The translations under genes and the position numbers were made by a program. Positions 47,944 through 58,589 of a stretch of 64,000 nucleotides of DNA are shown here, piece after piece. Position 1 is the stretch's first letter. Every line of letters begins with the position of its first letter. The stretch is from Tetramitus jugosus (taxonomy: Eukaryota > Heterolobosea > Eutetramitea > Acrasida > Vahlkampfiidae). Location of the stretch: NCBI GenBank assembly GCA_937625935.1, contig OW569390.1, forward strand, positions 62,001 to 126,000, in the 5' to 3' direction. The notes under the pieces are model-generated. The model was given only the letters and a program-made list of their open reading frames with translations. It had not been told where the DNA came from and did no database searches.

Positions 47944-49533
47944 ATGGACAACACTGCTATTTCCCCCTCTGCCCCCTCATCGGTCAATCTCGCGCCTCCT
48001 GTTCTTTCTCCCGCTGTTGATAACTCCGCTCACTACTACAGCTTGAGTCCCACTGCCGCGTACGAAGAAGTTGATCCGTTGAAAAACGATGACTATGTAA
48101 ACTATCATAGCATCGAACATGGTGCTCAACAAGAAGGAATTTACCCAAGTGTTTTTCACGAAAGTGAAAATGATCTTCAAGTGAATCCCAATGCCACCAA
48201 CGGCATCAACAACAGCGATGACAGAGAACAGCTGTTACAAGGAGAAGGTGTTGCTTCCTCTCAACAACACAATTTTAAAGCTATGCACAAAGCTTTTCCT
48301 TCACTGGGTCGAAACAAGAAAACTTTGGCGATTGTGATCGCTTTAGCTCTGGGCATTGTCTTGTTCTCTCTGTGCATTGCCGTTCCACTCATAGCTATTT
48401 TAGCTTCTAGAGCTAGGAGACCACATCCCATGGTCTGTCCTCACTTTGCACCAAGAACAACAAGATTGGAGTATTCGTTGCTCAATGGTAGAGAACCAAC
48501 CAACAATGGTGAAGCTGCTTCTCCCTCCACAATCTCTTCTCTCATCATTTCTGGTGAAGGAGATGTGAGAATTGTACAGGGAACTTCTCCTTCATCCATT
48601 CAAGTTGTTTCTCAATCTATTGATTACACAAGAGGTGCTCCATTGGTTCACACGACTCTGCGTGCTGATCCCAATAATCCGTATGTTCTCATGTTGAACA
48701 CGGAGATTGGTCTTAAGCGTCGTCATCGTGGAAGAAATCATGGAGGTCCAAAACCGCCTCTTCCCATCGATGTTTCCTGTGCGAAATCACAATCTCATGT
48801 CGTTTATCTTCCATCGTCACTCACATTGTCTGAAAATATTCATCTTGTGTTTGATAGTAACTCTGTGATTGATATCTCACGAAATGTCAAATTGGCCTCT
48901 ATTACGATCCGCTCCACTGGTGATCCAAAGGACCCAAAAGAACCAAGAGACAAGAAGAAGCAAAAGAAGAAGATTGAACTGAGCAAATTGAGCATTTCAA
49001 ATGGTGATTTGCGAATTGACTCCAACGGTCATTCCATTGAGCTCAACGAAGTGAATGTGTTGAACGGTAATCTTGTTCTGAGCACAACTCACTCTGGTAG
49101 CATTCGTATTGAAGATGTTCATGTGAATGGTCGCTCCGAACTTAAAACAGTTCAAGGTGATATCTCTGTGGAAGATTTGGTGTCCACACAAGGCTCATCA
49201 CTGAACAGTGCTTCAGGAAATCAAAAATTGGAGTTGGAAGCAACTTTACCAGTGGGAGCAAAGACTGACATGAGATCTGATTCTGGATCATTGTCTGCAT
49301 CTCTCTTTCGTTACGTTGGAAGATTTGAAGCAAGTTCCACAAACGGAGAGGTTCAATTGAAGTCAAAGGGAGATCATCCCTATGTCATTGTTCGTCAAGT
49401 GGATACACCTCATCTAGTATCTGGATTCATTCGATCTAATAACCCACAAGCACTATCTTCACAAGAGGATTCTATGGTATCTCTCGTGTCAAGATTAGGA
49501 AAGGTGAAACTCAAGGTGAGATCAGACGATTAA
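47944..49533 (+). CDS. Single-pass surface protein with DUF4097-like beta-solenoid
   Basis: 529 aa from the ATG at 47944. The cytosolic N-terminus of about 130 residues is Ser/Pro/Asn-rich with acidic and Tyr patches. One transmembrane helix (TLAIVIALALGIVLFSLCIAV, about 135-158) is followed by a basic stop-transfer segment (RARRPHP). The remaining 360 residues look like a parallel beta-repeat domain: repeated short strands with Gly-Asp turns such as ISGEGDVRIVQGT, LSISNGDLRIDS, LNGNLVLST, TVQGDISVEDL and DSGSLSASLF. This is the pattern of DUF4097-type adhesin repeats. There are few cysteines. A Lys-rich insert (DKKKQKKKIEL) is unexpected in an ectodomain. Probably type II topology at the cell surface or in a vacuole. 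Function unknown. Confidence 0.6.
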   Translation: MDNTAISPSAPSSVNLAPPVLSPAVDNSAHYYSLSPTAAYEEVDPLKNDDYVNYHSIEHGAQQEGIYPSVFHESENDLQVNPNATNGINNSDDREQLLQGEGVASSQQHNFKAMHKAFPSLGRNKKTLAIVIALALGIVLFSLCIAVPLIAILASRARRPHPMVCPHFAPRTTRLEYSLLNGREPTNNGEAASPSTISSLIISGEGDVRIVQGTSPSSIQVVSQSIDYTRGAPLVHTTLRADPNNPYVLMLNTEIGLKRRHRGRNHGGPKPPLPIDVSCAKSQSHVVYLPSSLTLSENIHLVFDSNSVIDISRNVKLASITIRSTGDPKDPKEPRDKKKQKKKIELSKLSISNGDLRIDSNGHSIELNEVNVLNGNLVLSTTHSGSIRIEDVHVNGRSELKTVQGDISVEDLVSTQGSSLNSASGNQKLELEATLPVGAKTDMRSDSGSLSASLFRYVGRFEASSTNGEVQLKSKGDHPYVIVRQVDTPHLVSGFIRSNNPQALSSQEDSMVSLVSRLGKVKLKVRSDD

Positions 49534-49602
49534 CTTTCAGTTATGTAAATTACTTAATTAAACTTAGGAGACAACTTCTATCACTCTTTATTTGCCCAAG
49601 AT

Positions 49603-51290
49603 TTATTCAGACTCAGTCTTCTTTTTTGGAGCTTCTTCAGTAGGCATCTTCACAACCCAGTCTGGAAGAGTGATACCAGTTTGTTCCTTGATTGTTGTCA
49701 ACAGTGGGGGCAAGTTCTTGAAAATATCACCAATAGGATTGGAATTATCGTTGGATCCGTTGTTTGATGTATTCCAAACAGTAATCTTTGGATTCAAACC
49801 ACGGATGGCATCTGCATTCTTCTCTGCCAACTTTGTGTACGTATCACTCTGCACCATAAAGTGTTGGAGAACATTGCTGAAATCTCCACCGCATGATTGA
49901 GTCATTCTTTGGAGACCGAGCGCTTCAGCTTCGTACTTTGCCCTGATAGCCTCCGCCTTCTTCAACTCTTCAAACAGTGTGGCATCAGCTCTCAACTTCA
50001 ATGCCTCTGCCTCGGCAGCAGCTTGAATCTTAATGGCCTCGGCTCTACCCTCAGACATCTTAATCAATGTTTCTGCTTCGACACGTGCCTTGGACATGTC
50101 GCTGGCTCTCAATCTCTCAGTTTCTTGCTCCAAACGCTTCATTTGAACATCCTTTTGCAATTCTTGCTCTCTCAACTCGGCAGACATTTTCGCTTCAATC
50201 TGTGCAATTTGAACTTCCTTCTTCAGGGATGCTTCTCTCTTGGACAACTCTGCCTCAGAGAATCTAATTTGTTGTTTTCTCTCGTTTTCGGTAGTGACGG
50301 CATCAGCTTCGAACACTGCAACTCTCTTTCTGGTTTCAGTCTGCTTGTCCTTCTCTCCAATATCACCAATTCTCTTGGCCTCTGCGACATCGACCTTTGT
50401 TTGACAAAATTACATGTCAGTTAGTTGTTGTTCGTTGTTGAATACATGTAGAATTATCACAAATAGTGAATTTTCTTACCTTAGCTTGATTGACTGCATT
50501 TTCAACTGTTCTCTGTCTCAGAATACTAAAGTACTTGTTCTCTTGAGTATCCTGCAACTCCTTAATATTAGCATTAAGAATCTTGAGACCAAACGGTTTC
50601 AAATCCTCAGCAATATGCACCGCAATCTCAGTCTTGAACTTTGTACGATCTCTGAAAATCTCTTCCAAGTCCAAATTGGCAGCCAAGGAACGTGCACCAC
50701 CTTCAATCACACCCTCAACAATCTCTCTTCTCTCGTATGAAGCAGCGCCACAGAATCTTTGAGCGTACAACTCGATCGACTCCGATGTGTCAGTGTCCGG
50801 TGCAATTGTAAACACTCCCGGTAACTCAAAGTCCATTTTTCTAGATTTAATGGAAGGCAAATGTAGCAACATGTGTGAGAAGACAAACATATCACCATCG
50901 CTATGCATCATCAGCAAGCAACAAACAAAAACAACTCCTGTACTCCAACAACCCAAGAAAAAAAACATACTCTTTGGACATGGCCTTCAAATCAAAAGTA
51001 TAGTTGATTGGAGTGAGATCCAATCTCTGATAGCTCTGAAATGGGAATAAAAACGTGTTCTTCTTGACCTTGATTCCGTCAATGCCCAAACCAGTCTTTG
51101 CTATAATCTGGTTGGGAGCAGAGACCTTGTACCTGAATGCCATGGCCATCAACAGCAATGCCACACCCGTACCAGTCGTGCCATACTTGATCAACTTTTG
51201 AATCTCCTTGGCAGTCTCAGAGTCCGACTTGTTGTTCTTGTTGTTATCATCCCTGGAAGAATATGGATCACTATATCGATCGTTACCCAT
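49603..51290 (-). CDS. Flotillin-like SPFH-domain membrane scaffold protein
   Basis: Three exons, 50971..51290, 50480..50840, 49603..50394; 1473 nt, 490 aa, phases consistent. Donors GTATGT and GTAAGA, acceptors TAG and AAG. Residues 37-52 form a hydrophobic helix (TTGTGVALLLMAMAF). The SPFH domain follows (VSAPNQIIAKTGLGI, DFELPGVFTIAP, ANIKELQDTQENKYF), then a long Ala/Glu coiled coil, RKRVAVFEADAVTTENERKQ to AAAEAEALKLRADATLFEE with the flotillin EA repeat pattern. The C-terminus has KITVWNTSN and TLPDWVVKMPTEE. Flotillins line sterol-rich microdomains and shape endocytosis; this plant/fungal-like version carries its own membrane helix rather than only acylation. The acceptor of exon 3 (CAAAG) is the weakest junction. 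Confidence 0.82.
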
Positions 51291-52222
51291 TTTTCTTGTT
51301 AGTCAGCTTGTTTGTTTTACTACTGAGCAGGGAATTCACACGGGCGAATGGATTAACGGTATTTGTTTCACTAGGGAGAAAAGGCTATTCTTTTGGTTTG
51401 GGGTTGAACTTCTGCAAGTTCCGATTGTTCAGAACGTCACTGTCAACTTCGCGACAAAGGAAAAATTAGCTTAGCTCTTGAGATTCTGTGCCGTGAAGAA
51501 TTCTCAAGTTACAAAAGTGTTTTTGGTTAGTAATCAGGATCGTCGTTGTCGAGAAAGAAAGTTGATTCATTCTACTTTGTTCTTACCAAAGTTGAAAACT
51601 CGAAGTTGCTTGCTCCAGAGGATAGCGAAACAGCACGACTGTAGCGATTCTTAAACTATAGAAAGGAATGGACCAATTTAATGATGGAAATGGATCCATT
51701 TGGACGGAGGGTCAAGTGCAGTTTGACACAGCCAAGTCAAGCTGGCGAGTGACCTTTGTCTGACCGATCGCTGTCATGTGGTTCATTGATGATTGACCCA
51801 TGCACTCATTCTTGACCACTCGTCATAGAATTGAAGAATTGATCATGGTGCATATTTTTTCCGATGTCAATTCGAGCATCAATAGGCCTTGGAGACATCA
51901 ATTTTGCCTCCATTTTGGTCAGTTCACATGAAGTAGAATCCAGAATTTCAACTTTTCTAGGAGATGGTCTCTTCGAAAAATAGACCATGCATATATCGAG
52001 CATGTATTAATAAGAATAATTGTTGTTCAGGGTAGTGTTGGGACTCGAATTAAAAAAATGGTTTTAGTGGTAGTTAATCCTGGTTCGTAGGTATTGAGTT
52101 GACTCCCCTTGTACCTGTATCACTCAGACGTCCGAATTAGATCCACTCCAAAAGACCTTGCATTTTTAAGCAGCATATCTAAAGAGTTGATAGGCAGATA
52201 ACAACCAACAACGAATCAACAT
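51291..52222. other. Intergenic, no feature seen
   Basis: About 930 bp, one of the longest gene-free stretches outside the repeat. Short frames exist on both strands (for example 51806-52003 minus) but have no recognisable content. Presumably promoters of flotillin and the secreted cysteine-module gene. No RNA or repeat found. Confidence 0.45.
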
Positions 52223-53188
52223 ATGAATACTTGTAAGATCATTCTGGCACTATTGTTATGTGCAACTCTAATTGCAGTCTGTATGGCTCAAGGAGGAGCA
52301 CAACCACACTTAGATCGTACCAAGAGGAGTCTATTTAGTGTATCAAGCATCTCTCAAGTTCAAGCCACCACCACAGTGCTCAGCGCTACTCCAACAACAC
52401 CAACCAGCAAAGCAAATTGTTTCCCATTCTTTGTTGGCACTCAAGTCATTATAGCTCAACCAGACACCTGGTTGCCATACTTCTTTGGAATTTACAAAAA
52501 CTTGCCAGCTGCAGAGATCCAAGCAGGAGATAAGATTGTATTTGATATGACCTCCGTTAATGAAGTGGTACAATCATTTGATATTGCTTTAGCTCACACA
52601 CAATCAAATGGAGGAGTGTCACCTGATGTCAATGGCTTCACAGTTATTGCACCAAGTACGAGTCCACCTGTTCCTGGAGATTTCATTCTTGATAATTATG
52701 AACTGTCATTTGTTGTTACCACTCCATTTTCTTTTGCCGGTGGAGGGTTAATGATTCGTTTCTCAGTTGCGACACCATCTGCATTTGCCTCTGACAATGT
52801 TTGTGAATTTGGATTCAATGGTGCTTCGGCCTCTGATCCTTCGAATCTGTTTGTTCGAAGAGTGTATGCTGGAAATGACTTCGGAAAACCGCCAGGTGTC
52901 CAAATTAACCCAGAAGACTTTATTCCAGCTTTTAAGATCATCAGAAGTACTGTGGGTACTTGTACTCAAAGAACCTGTCCATCTGGAAAGAGTTGTTGTA
53001 GATTCGTTCCTCCTTGCAGAACCACACCAATTGAAAAGTGTTTCGGTCCATCCAAATCTTGCATTCCTGACATGTTTAATCCCACTCAAGCATGCTTGTG
53101 CAAGACTGGAGATGAATGTTGTAATCAGGTTTGTTATGATCCAGATAGATTCAGATGCACTTCTTCTGGAAAAGTTGTTAGACTGTGA
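52223..53188 (+). CDS. Secreted protein with C-terminal cysteine-rich module
   Basis: 321 aa, ATG at 52223. A signal peptide, CKIILALLLCATLIAVCMAQ, is followed by a Lys-Arg site (RTKRSLF) that could be processed. Residues about 60-245 are beta-rich, with repeated Phe/Gly and few Cys, resembling a lipid- or sugar-binding jelly roll (GDKIVFDMTSVNEV, FVVTTPFSFAGGGLMIRF). The last 75 residues repeat the cysteine module of the gene at 42585: CTQRTCPSGKSCCRF, CFGPSKSCIPDMFNP, ACLCKTGDECCNQVCYDP, FRCTSSGK. The sharing suggests exon or domain shuffling between secreted proteins of this organism. Function unknown; extracellular or vacuolar lumen. Confidence 0.75.
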   Translation: MNTCKIILALLLCATLIAVCMAQGGAQPHLDRTKRSLFSVSSISQVQATTTVLSATPTTPTSKANCFPFFVGTQVIIAQPDTWLPYFFGIYKNLPAAEIQAGDKIVFDMTSVNEVVQSFDIALAHTQSNGGVSPDVNGFTVIAPSTSPPVPGDFILDNYELSFVVTTPFSFAGGGLMIRFSVATPSAFASDNVCEFGFNGASASDPSNLFVRRVYAGNDFGKPPGVQINPEDFIPAFKIIRSTVGTCTQRTCPSGKSCCRFVPPCRTTPIEKCFGPSKSCIPDMFNPTQACLCKTGDECCNQVCYDPDRFRCTSSGKVVRL

Positions 53189-53912
53189 GTGAGTGGGTTG
53201 TTACTAGAACTCAAATAAGTTTGAGAACGATTGTACAGGAAGAAAGAACAATATGTGAATGGTTCGAATAGGTGCGGCAATAAAGTTGTTGTTTTACAGA
53301 ACGATTGAGATTCTCAACGAATTATGAGGAGTTGTGTCGATATTCTGAACGCGCCATTCCGACTGTCCAGAACGTCATTGAAATAAGAAAACCAAATTAA
53401 GAGACATCGTGCATCCTTCAACATGGGTAAATTCAAGCAAGATTGTTAATTCTCCATGAAGATGGGATAATCGCTGTTGGTACCAACGGCGAGAGACCAC
53501 ACAAGAAACTGTAATTCATGGCACTTCCTAATCTTCCATTTCACAACTTTCGTGCCTTTTTTTGTCCATGTAAATCACATAATCCATCTGTCTTTTCTTC
53601 CGTCATACCGTAGATGAAGAAAAAAAGAACTTTGGGGTTACCGTATCATTCGGCGGGGAATCATCCGGCAAAATAGATTCCAAAAAGAGAGTCTCTCACT
53701 CCCGCAATAGCCAGATGCGCACGAGAAGGACGCGACATTTCAGCCTCTGAAGGGTCAAAGGCAAAAAAGAAGATATAAAAAAACGGAAGCGACATACCCC
53801 CAACAATCCCAACAATCAACAACCACCCACTACTCACTTACACAGCAACTCTCCGTGAGCTTTGATCTCAACACATTCACAACAACAACAACAAAAATCC
53901 TCCATTATCATT
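53189..53912. other. Intergenic, no feature seen
   Basis: About 720 bp. Purine-rich AAGAAAAAAAGAA-type stretches between 53600 and 53800 and a CAACAATCC run before the LONRF start. No frame of coding character, no RNA, no repeat. Confidence 0.45.
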
Positions 53913-55895
53913 ATGCCACTGTTTTTCAAGATGAGTGATAAAAAAAATAAGAAGCAGCAGCAACAGTCACCTTCTTCTTCGTCGTTAGCTTCTTCATCAT
54001 CTCCACACACAGCTACACCATTACAACAACAGCAACAACAAAAAAAGTCACAAACAACAAAGCAACAACAACCTCAAGCATCACTATCTGACATTGTCAT
54101 ACATCAATGCAACTCAGCTTCACACTGTAAATCCACTCATGATGCGCTCTTTCTTCTGACGACGCACATTAAGAATTGTCAACAACAAGTTGAGCAACAA
54201 CAGAGATCATCATCGTCATCTGGTGGTGGTGGTAGTGGTAGTTTTTCGTTGATGCATCAAGAGCTTGTTCATTTGATGAATTATCGTGCTTTTGTTTTCA
54301 TTCATGCAAACATGTTGTATGAAGCGGAGAGAGACGTTCGGCAAATTGTAACAAAATTGGCGCCATTTTATGTTCCGACATGGGCCCTCATTTCGCGCGT
54401 TTTACAGCTAAAGTTCCAGCTTTGCAAGGATTTGCACGTGCCTAGGAATGTGCTTGAGAGCTATGAATATGTGCATTATCAAATTCCAGAGTGCACCATT
54501 CCCACTGGTGGTCATCCAAAACATCATCCATCATCTATAGCTACTACTACAGCTAATACTCCACCACCACCAACATCTTCCTCCTCTCCTGTCCAAACAA
54601 CAACAATTCAACAACCAATACAAAATATTAACACCCTAGGTTCATCATCCCCAACAACAACAACGACAACAACCACTACTACACATAACAACACAAATCA
54701 CAACACGACAACAACATTAGCTAACAATAGCTCTACTCATGAAGAAGCTACAACATCAATAAATCAACAAAAATCACCTCTCACTTTACCATCATCACCA
54801 TCACCATCATCAACAAAAGAAACAAATGAAGAAGATGATGATGATGATGCAGTACCAGAAGAACTAGAATGTACACTATGTTATCGTGTTTTTCATCAAC
54901 CCATTACACTACCATGTGGTCACACATTTGATCGAACATGTTTAGCTCGCGTATTTGACTATACGAGCAAATGTCCACTGTGTCGACTCCAAACTCACAT
55001 TTTACCATCAGAGATTCCCACGACGGTCACTCTGCAGACACTAATTGAAAAATATTATGCGAGTGCGTATAGGAAACGCTTGGAAGAGAGCTCTCGTGAA
55101 GATGCCATTTTTTTACAAGATGAAAATGATGATTTTAGCAATCATAACGATGGTAGTAATAGTAGTAATAGTAGTAGTAGTAATAGTATAGCGCCAATTG
55201 ATGATATGAGTACTACTAGTAATATGAGTAGTGTGAGTGTTACAAGTGCGAATGAGAGTGTAAATGATAGAGATGTAGAGCTGCCATTGTTTGTGTTGGG
55301 TGATTATGTGCTGTATCCGGGCACAAAACTGTCGTTGCATATTTTTGAACCGAGATATCGATTATTGATCAGGAGGTGCATGTCCGGTAGTAGACAATTC
55401 GGATTGATTAGTAACAATGGACGTTACATGTCAAAGTATGGCACAGTGGCAAAAATTGTTCATTTTACACAGTTGGACGATGGTAGGAGCTTGGTGGAAA
55501 CGGTGGGCGGTCGAAGGTTTTCAGTCGAAGGTGATCCATGGCTCGTTGACGGCTACAATGTTGCTCGAGTACGGTTCTTTAGGGAGCAGGCAGTACTGGA
55601 TTCGGAACGAGTGTTGGTGAATGATTTGTCTCGAAAGTTGGAAGTGTTGTTGGATGGCTTCTTTGCTGAAGTGGGACCAGAGATGAGAGCCACTGTGGAG
55701 CAAAAGATTGGCCCTGTGCCACCACCGGAGAACATTGTCGAGAGATCGTTCTGGTTGGCCAGTTTCTTGCCACTGAGATCAACAGACAAGCTCGAAATGT
55801 TGCGTCTGACAAACACAAAGGATCGTCTGCAGATGCTGAGCACGGTAACATCGGATCTGACCACGAGGCCAGAACCAAGCTGCTCCATTCAATAA
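53913..55895 (+). CDS. LONRF-type RING finger and LON-domain protein (predicted E3 ligase)
   Basis: 660 aa from the ATG at 53913 (another at 53931; the frame is open further up without ATG). The N-terminus is Gln/Ser/Thr-rich low complexity, with an ordered helical piece at about 115-185 (LVHLMNYRAFVFIHANMLYEA). A C3HC4 RING at about 318-358 has ECTLCYRVFHQPITLPCGHT and FDYTSKCPLC. The LON N-terminal (substrate-binding) domain at about 460-645 has VELPLFVLGDYVLYPGTKLS, LHIFEPRYRLLIRRC and LVETVGGRRFSV, ending SFWLASFLPLRSTDK. RING next to LON is the LONRF architecture of animal E3 ligases linked to degradation of misfolded proteins. No LON protease domain. The 3' end overlaps a truncated gene on the other strand. 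Confidence 0.85.
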   Translation: MPLFFKMSDKKNKKQQQQSPSSSSLASSSSPHTATPLQQQQQQKKSQTTKQQQPQASLSDIVIHQCNSASHCKSTHDALFLLTTHIKNCQQQVEQQQRSSSSSGGGGSGSFSLMHQELVHLMNYRAFVFIHANMLYEAERDVRQIVTKLAPFYVPTWALISRVLQLKFQLCKDLHVPRNVLESYEYVHYQIPECTIPTGGHPKHHPSSIATTTANTPPPPTSSSSPVQTTTIQQPIQNINTLGSSSPTTTTTTTTTTHNNTNHNTTTTLANNSSTHEEATTSINQQKSPLTLPSSPSPSSTKETNEEDDDDDAVPEELECTLCYRVFHQPITLPCGHTFDRTCLARVFDYTSKCPLCRLQTHILPSEIPTTVTLQTLIEKYYASAYRKRLEESSREDAIFLQDENDDFSNHNDGSNSSNSSSSNSIAPIDDMSTTSNMSSVSVTSANESVNDRDVELPLFVLGDYVLYPGTKLSLHIFEPRYRLLIRRCMSGSRQFGLISNNGRYMSKYGTVAKIVHFTQLDDGRSLVETVGGRRFSVEGDPWLVDGYNVARVRFFREQAVLDSERVLVNDLSRKLEVLLDGFFAEVGPEMRATVEQKIGPVPPPENIVERSFWLASFLPLRSTDKLEMLRLTNTKDRLQMLSTVTSDLTTRPEPSCSIQ

Positions 55896-56345
55896 ACACA
55901 GACTGAAACAAAAACTCCAGCTTTGATCCTTAAGAACATTTTCATACATATCGTACCTCACTAACGCATCATCATCCGTCTTCACAATGTATCGATACTT
56001 GTCAAACAAGAAATGATCTCCCAAGTACTGAATCATCTTCTCAACCTTGTAAATGATTTTGGTCCATCCAGTCTGTTCCTTCTCCAACCTAAAGATCTTT
56101 AAATCTCCATACTGTTGCTGCTCGCGCTCCAACTTTTCTACACAACTATATGGCTCCGATCCATAATGATAATCGTCCAACAAGAAGACATAATCAAGTG
56201 GAGGTAATTGCTCATTGAGAAAAACTGGATATTTCTCTTCCATGTCTTCGAGGCCTTTGGTTCTGGACGCAAACTTTAGTAACAGACCAAAGGATGACAT
56301 GATAAAGAGAAGCACAAAGCATTTATGCATAAATTTGGGCGTCAT
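55779..56345 (-). CDS. Truncated GT31-like galactosyltransferase (3' end missing)
   Basis: 188 aa from the ATG at 56345. A type II membrane anchor (HKCFVLLFIMSSFGLLLKFAS) is followed by the front of a glycosyltransferase of the GT31 class: YPPLDYVFLLDD-like opening, ESYS/SEPYSCVEKLEREQQQ, YGDLKIFRLEKEQ, YKVEKMIQYLGDHF and YRYIVKTDDDALVR, where DDD is the manganese and nucleotide-sugar site. The sequence then leaves the family at about residue 150 and reads antisense through the LONRF tail (FSLCLLNGAAWFWPRGQ), ending at 55779. About half of the catalytic domain is missing, so it should be inactive. Probably a broken copy cut by rearrangement at the LONRF 3' end (about 55900-55920). Confidence 0.6.
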   Translation of the reverse strand: MTPKFMHKCFVLLFIMSSFGLLLKFASRTKGLEDMEEKYPVFLNEQLPPLDYVFLLDDYHYGSEPYSCVEKLEREQQQYGDLKIFRLEKEQTGWTKIIYKVEKMIQYLGDHFLFDKYRYIVKTDDDALVRYDMYENVLKDQSWSFCFSLCLLNGAAWFWPRGQIRCYRAQHLQTILCVCQTQHFELVC

Positions 56346-56624
56346 TCTTTTGTTTTTGTGACAGTTTGTGTCCAAGCTCACAATTGTTTCTAACCATCAA
56401 CCTTGCGAAAGAAATCTTGACCGGTGGAGGAAAAACGTTTGGGCTGGAGGGAGCAATTTGAACAGTTGAAATTGAATGGCGGCAAATGATGGTCCAACTG
56501 TCGACTACACCAACTGTTATTGGTAAACTGACTAACTTTGAAGTTTCAAGTTCACCACTAGAGCGTTGTTTTCTTGTGAAGTATTTGAGGATCCTTCCTC
56601 AAAAGTGAAAATGTCATCAACTTG

Positions 56625-57201
56625 ATGCCCGAACATTTGTTGTCAAATACTTCTGCGAGTTACACGATCCCAGGTGGAATCAAAAAAGTTTGCACGACAA
56701 GGGACGGCACATTCATTCTCAGTTGGAGTGGCAGAGTGTATGGCATTGGACGTATTAGTGGATTGAGCCTCAATTGCTTTTCAACGTCATCGTCAGTGGC
56801 AGAATCACAGTTGTTCCTGTTTGACTCTGGTGGATTTGAAGGATACAAGTTGTTTGCAGATATAGTGGGTGGATATGATACTCTGTTCTTGTTCTCGACA
56901 GAGAATGTGTTGTTTGCCATTGGAGAGAATAATTTTGCACGGGCAGGTCAGACTTCACCAAGATCGATGGATTCAAACGGTCTAGATTATCAGACTCGAT
57001 CAAATCAATGAGGAGCTCTTGTACTGCCAATCGAATCGTATTTTATACGACGAGTTGTCACAGCAGTCAAGGCATTTCCTGTTCACATACACTACTAAAA
57101 TGGTATTGACGAATGTTGATATATTTCAACTGAAAGCAGATTGTGCTTTTTGGTTCACGTCCAATGGTATACCGCAGAAAACAACAAACGCCACAGAGTG
57201 A
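56625..57201 (+). pseudogene. Truncated RCC1-repeat gene
   Basis: The first frame (ATG at 56625, stop at 57011, 128 aa) has one clear RCC1 unit, DIVGGYDTLFLFSTENVLFA, IGENNFARAGQ, preceded by a variable N-terminus. Just before its stop the other frame (about 57008-57201) continues with LYCQSNRILYDELSQQ and VDIFQLKADCAFWFTSNG, which looks like the next two blades. A single frameshift at about 57005 accounts for the break. RCC1-fold proteins need seven blades; only two or three are present and there is no sign of the rest. A fragment or a recently broken member of a large family. Confidence 0.55.
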
Positions 57202-57646
57202 ATCCCGGTTTAGACGAACACTGACTCCTCTAGTGGCATGGAGACTGCCACTAAGGGATTGAGAGAAGAAGATAAGGCGCCCGGGAGTTTTTCAATGCAC
57301 TGTTCATTGTTCATTGTTGATGTTGGAAATGGAGATTGAGTACATTACAAAACAACAAGACTATCTCATCAAAGTTGCAGTCGCAATCAATTCTTCAAGA
57401 GATTTTGAGAGGGAACAGAATTGTCGAGAAATTCATCAACTTAAAAGCAACACAAAGCTTGTACTATGCCGCTCTTGTGGTTGGCCTGGTTAAATCCATA
57501 CTCCTCCTGTTCATCTATCATAAACTGATAAATCTTCTTAAGGATGTAGTTCGGTGAAATAAAACCCATAATTTCGTGCTCCACATATTGCACACACTTC
57601 AACAAGCGGTCTACAGGTGGCACAGAATAATGTAACAGCAGAAACT
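57202..57646. other. Gene-poor stretch with a minus-strand coding-like fragment
   Basis: On the minus strand 57623-57441 codes for about 60 protein-like residues (RLLKCVQYVEHEIMGFISPN, YQFMIDEQEEYGFNQANHK), with no start of its own. It lies just past the basic-protein remnant and may be its displaced tail. The plus-strand frame over the same DNA was not accepted. Confidence 0.3.
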
Positions 57647-58330
57647 TTATTTGACTCTACGCCTCTTTGGGACAGATTGTGCTTTAATTGGTGATGTCTT
57701 ACGTTTTCCTTTTCTTTTTGCGACTTTGGCGTCATGTTCCTTGTCTACCTCGGATCCAACCTTGGATTGCTCCTTATACAAGTACTCAGGATGGTTGTGG
57801 TTCTTGGCATAATTAGTTTTGCGCTTCTTGTCATCTTTCCTCCTCTGCTTGGCTACCGGAGAGTTCTTGTACTCAGTAATTGTTTCTTTGTTCTTATCAA
57901 GCTTAGCTGTACTCTGTTTCATCTGATCGGTTATTGTAGTACCTACAGCTTTCATGATCTCGAATAAACCAGCTTCACCTTGCTCCAAACGAACAAAGCT
58001 TGCATCAACTCTCCCAGGATATGATTTACCATAATACTCGCGCTTATTGGTAAGAATACACATGCTGTTATGACCACCTTCAATCAATTGTGTTAATTGC
58101 AATTTTATAGGATGCAGCACGATCAGAATACTCAAAGAACATCTTCTTCAGGACCAGAAGCTTATCTGGACTGAGATCAGGCGCTGATCATCCAGTACTT
58201 GATTTCCAACAGCTTGTAAATCTGGTGTTTTCTCAATATCAAAATGAGTTTCATTATCATTTGCCTCTTCTGAGTCATCCTGCTCTGAGAAAAACACAGC
58301 ATCGATTTCCAGTCTCTCGTTTTCGATACC
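57647..58330 (-). pseudogene. Frameshifted gene for a basic, probably nuclear protein
   Basis: Three frames in order look like one protein: an acidic segment (EIDAVFFSEQDDSEEANDNE, 58305-58160), then DLSPDKLLVLKKMFFEYSDR with SYKIAINTID, then GGHNSMCILTNKREYYGKSY and a long Lys/Arg-rich tail ending KRRRVK at 57647. Switching frames at about 58165 and 58085 requires two indels or unseen introns; no GT-AG pair fits. The last frame alone has an ATG at 58063 (138 aa). Two classical nuclear-localisation clusters are in the tail (KRKGKRKTS, PKRRRVK). No family recognised. Confidence 0.45.
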
Positions 58331-58589
58331 TTACAGAGCGGCTGGAACACCACATGCACTGACTCTCATTGTGAAAAGCAGTCAAAAGGTCAATAGTACC
58401 GGAAGCGAAGGACTCTCATTTTATTATTTACAAGAGAGTATCTCAAACAGTATGTCCACATACATTGCATGAGATTTTGAATTCATTTCTGCAATAAGTG
58501 CATACTCCTTTGCGGATGTCCCTCAACAGGTCTTCCTTCGAATAACTTTCATTTTTCCAGGAGTTGCAAGCTTCTTGCATCTTCATGAG

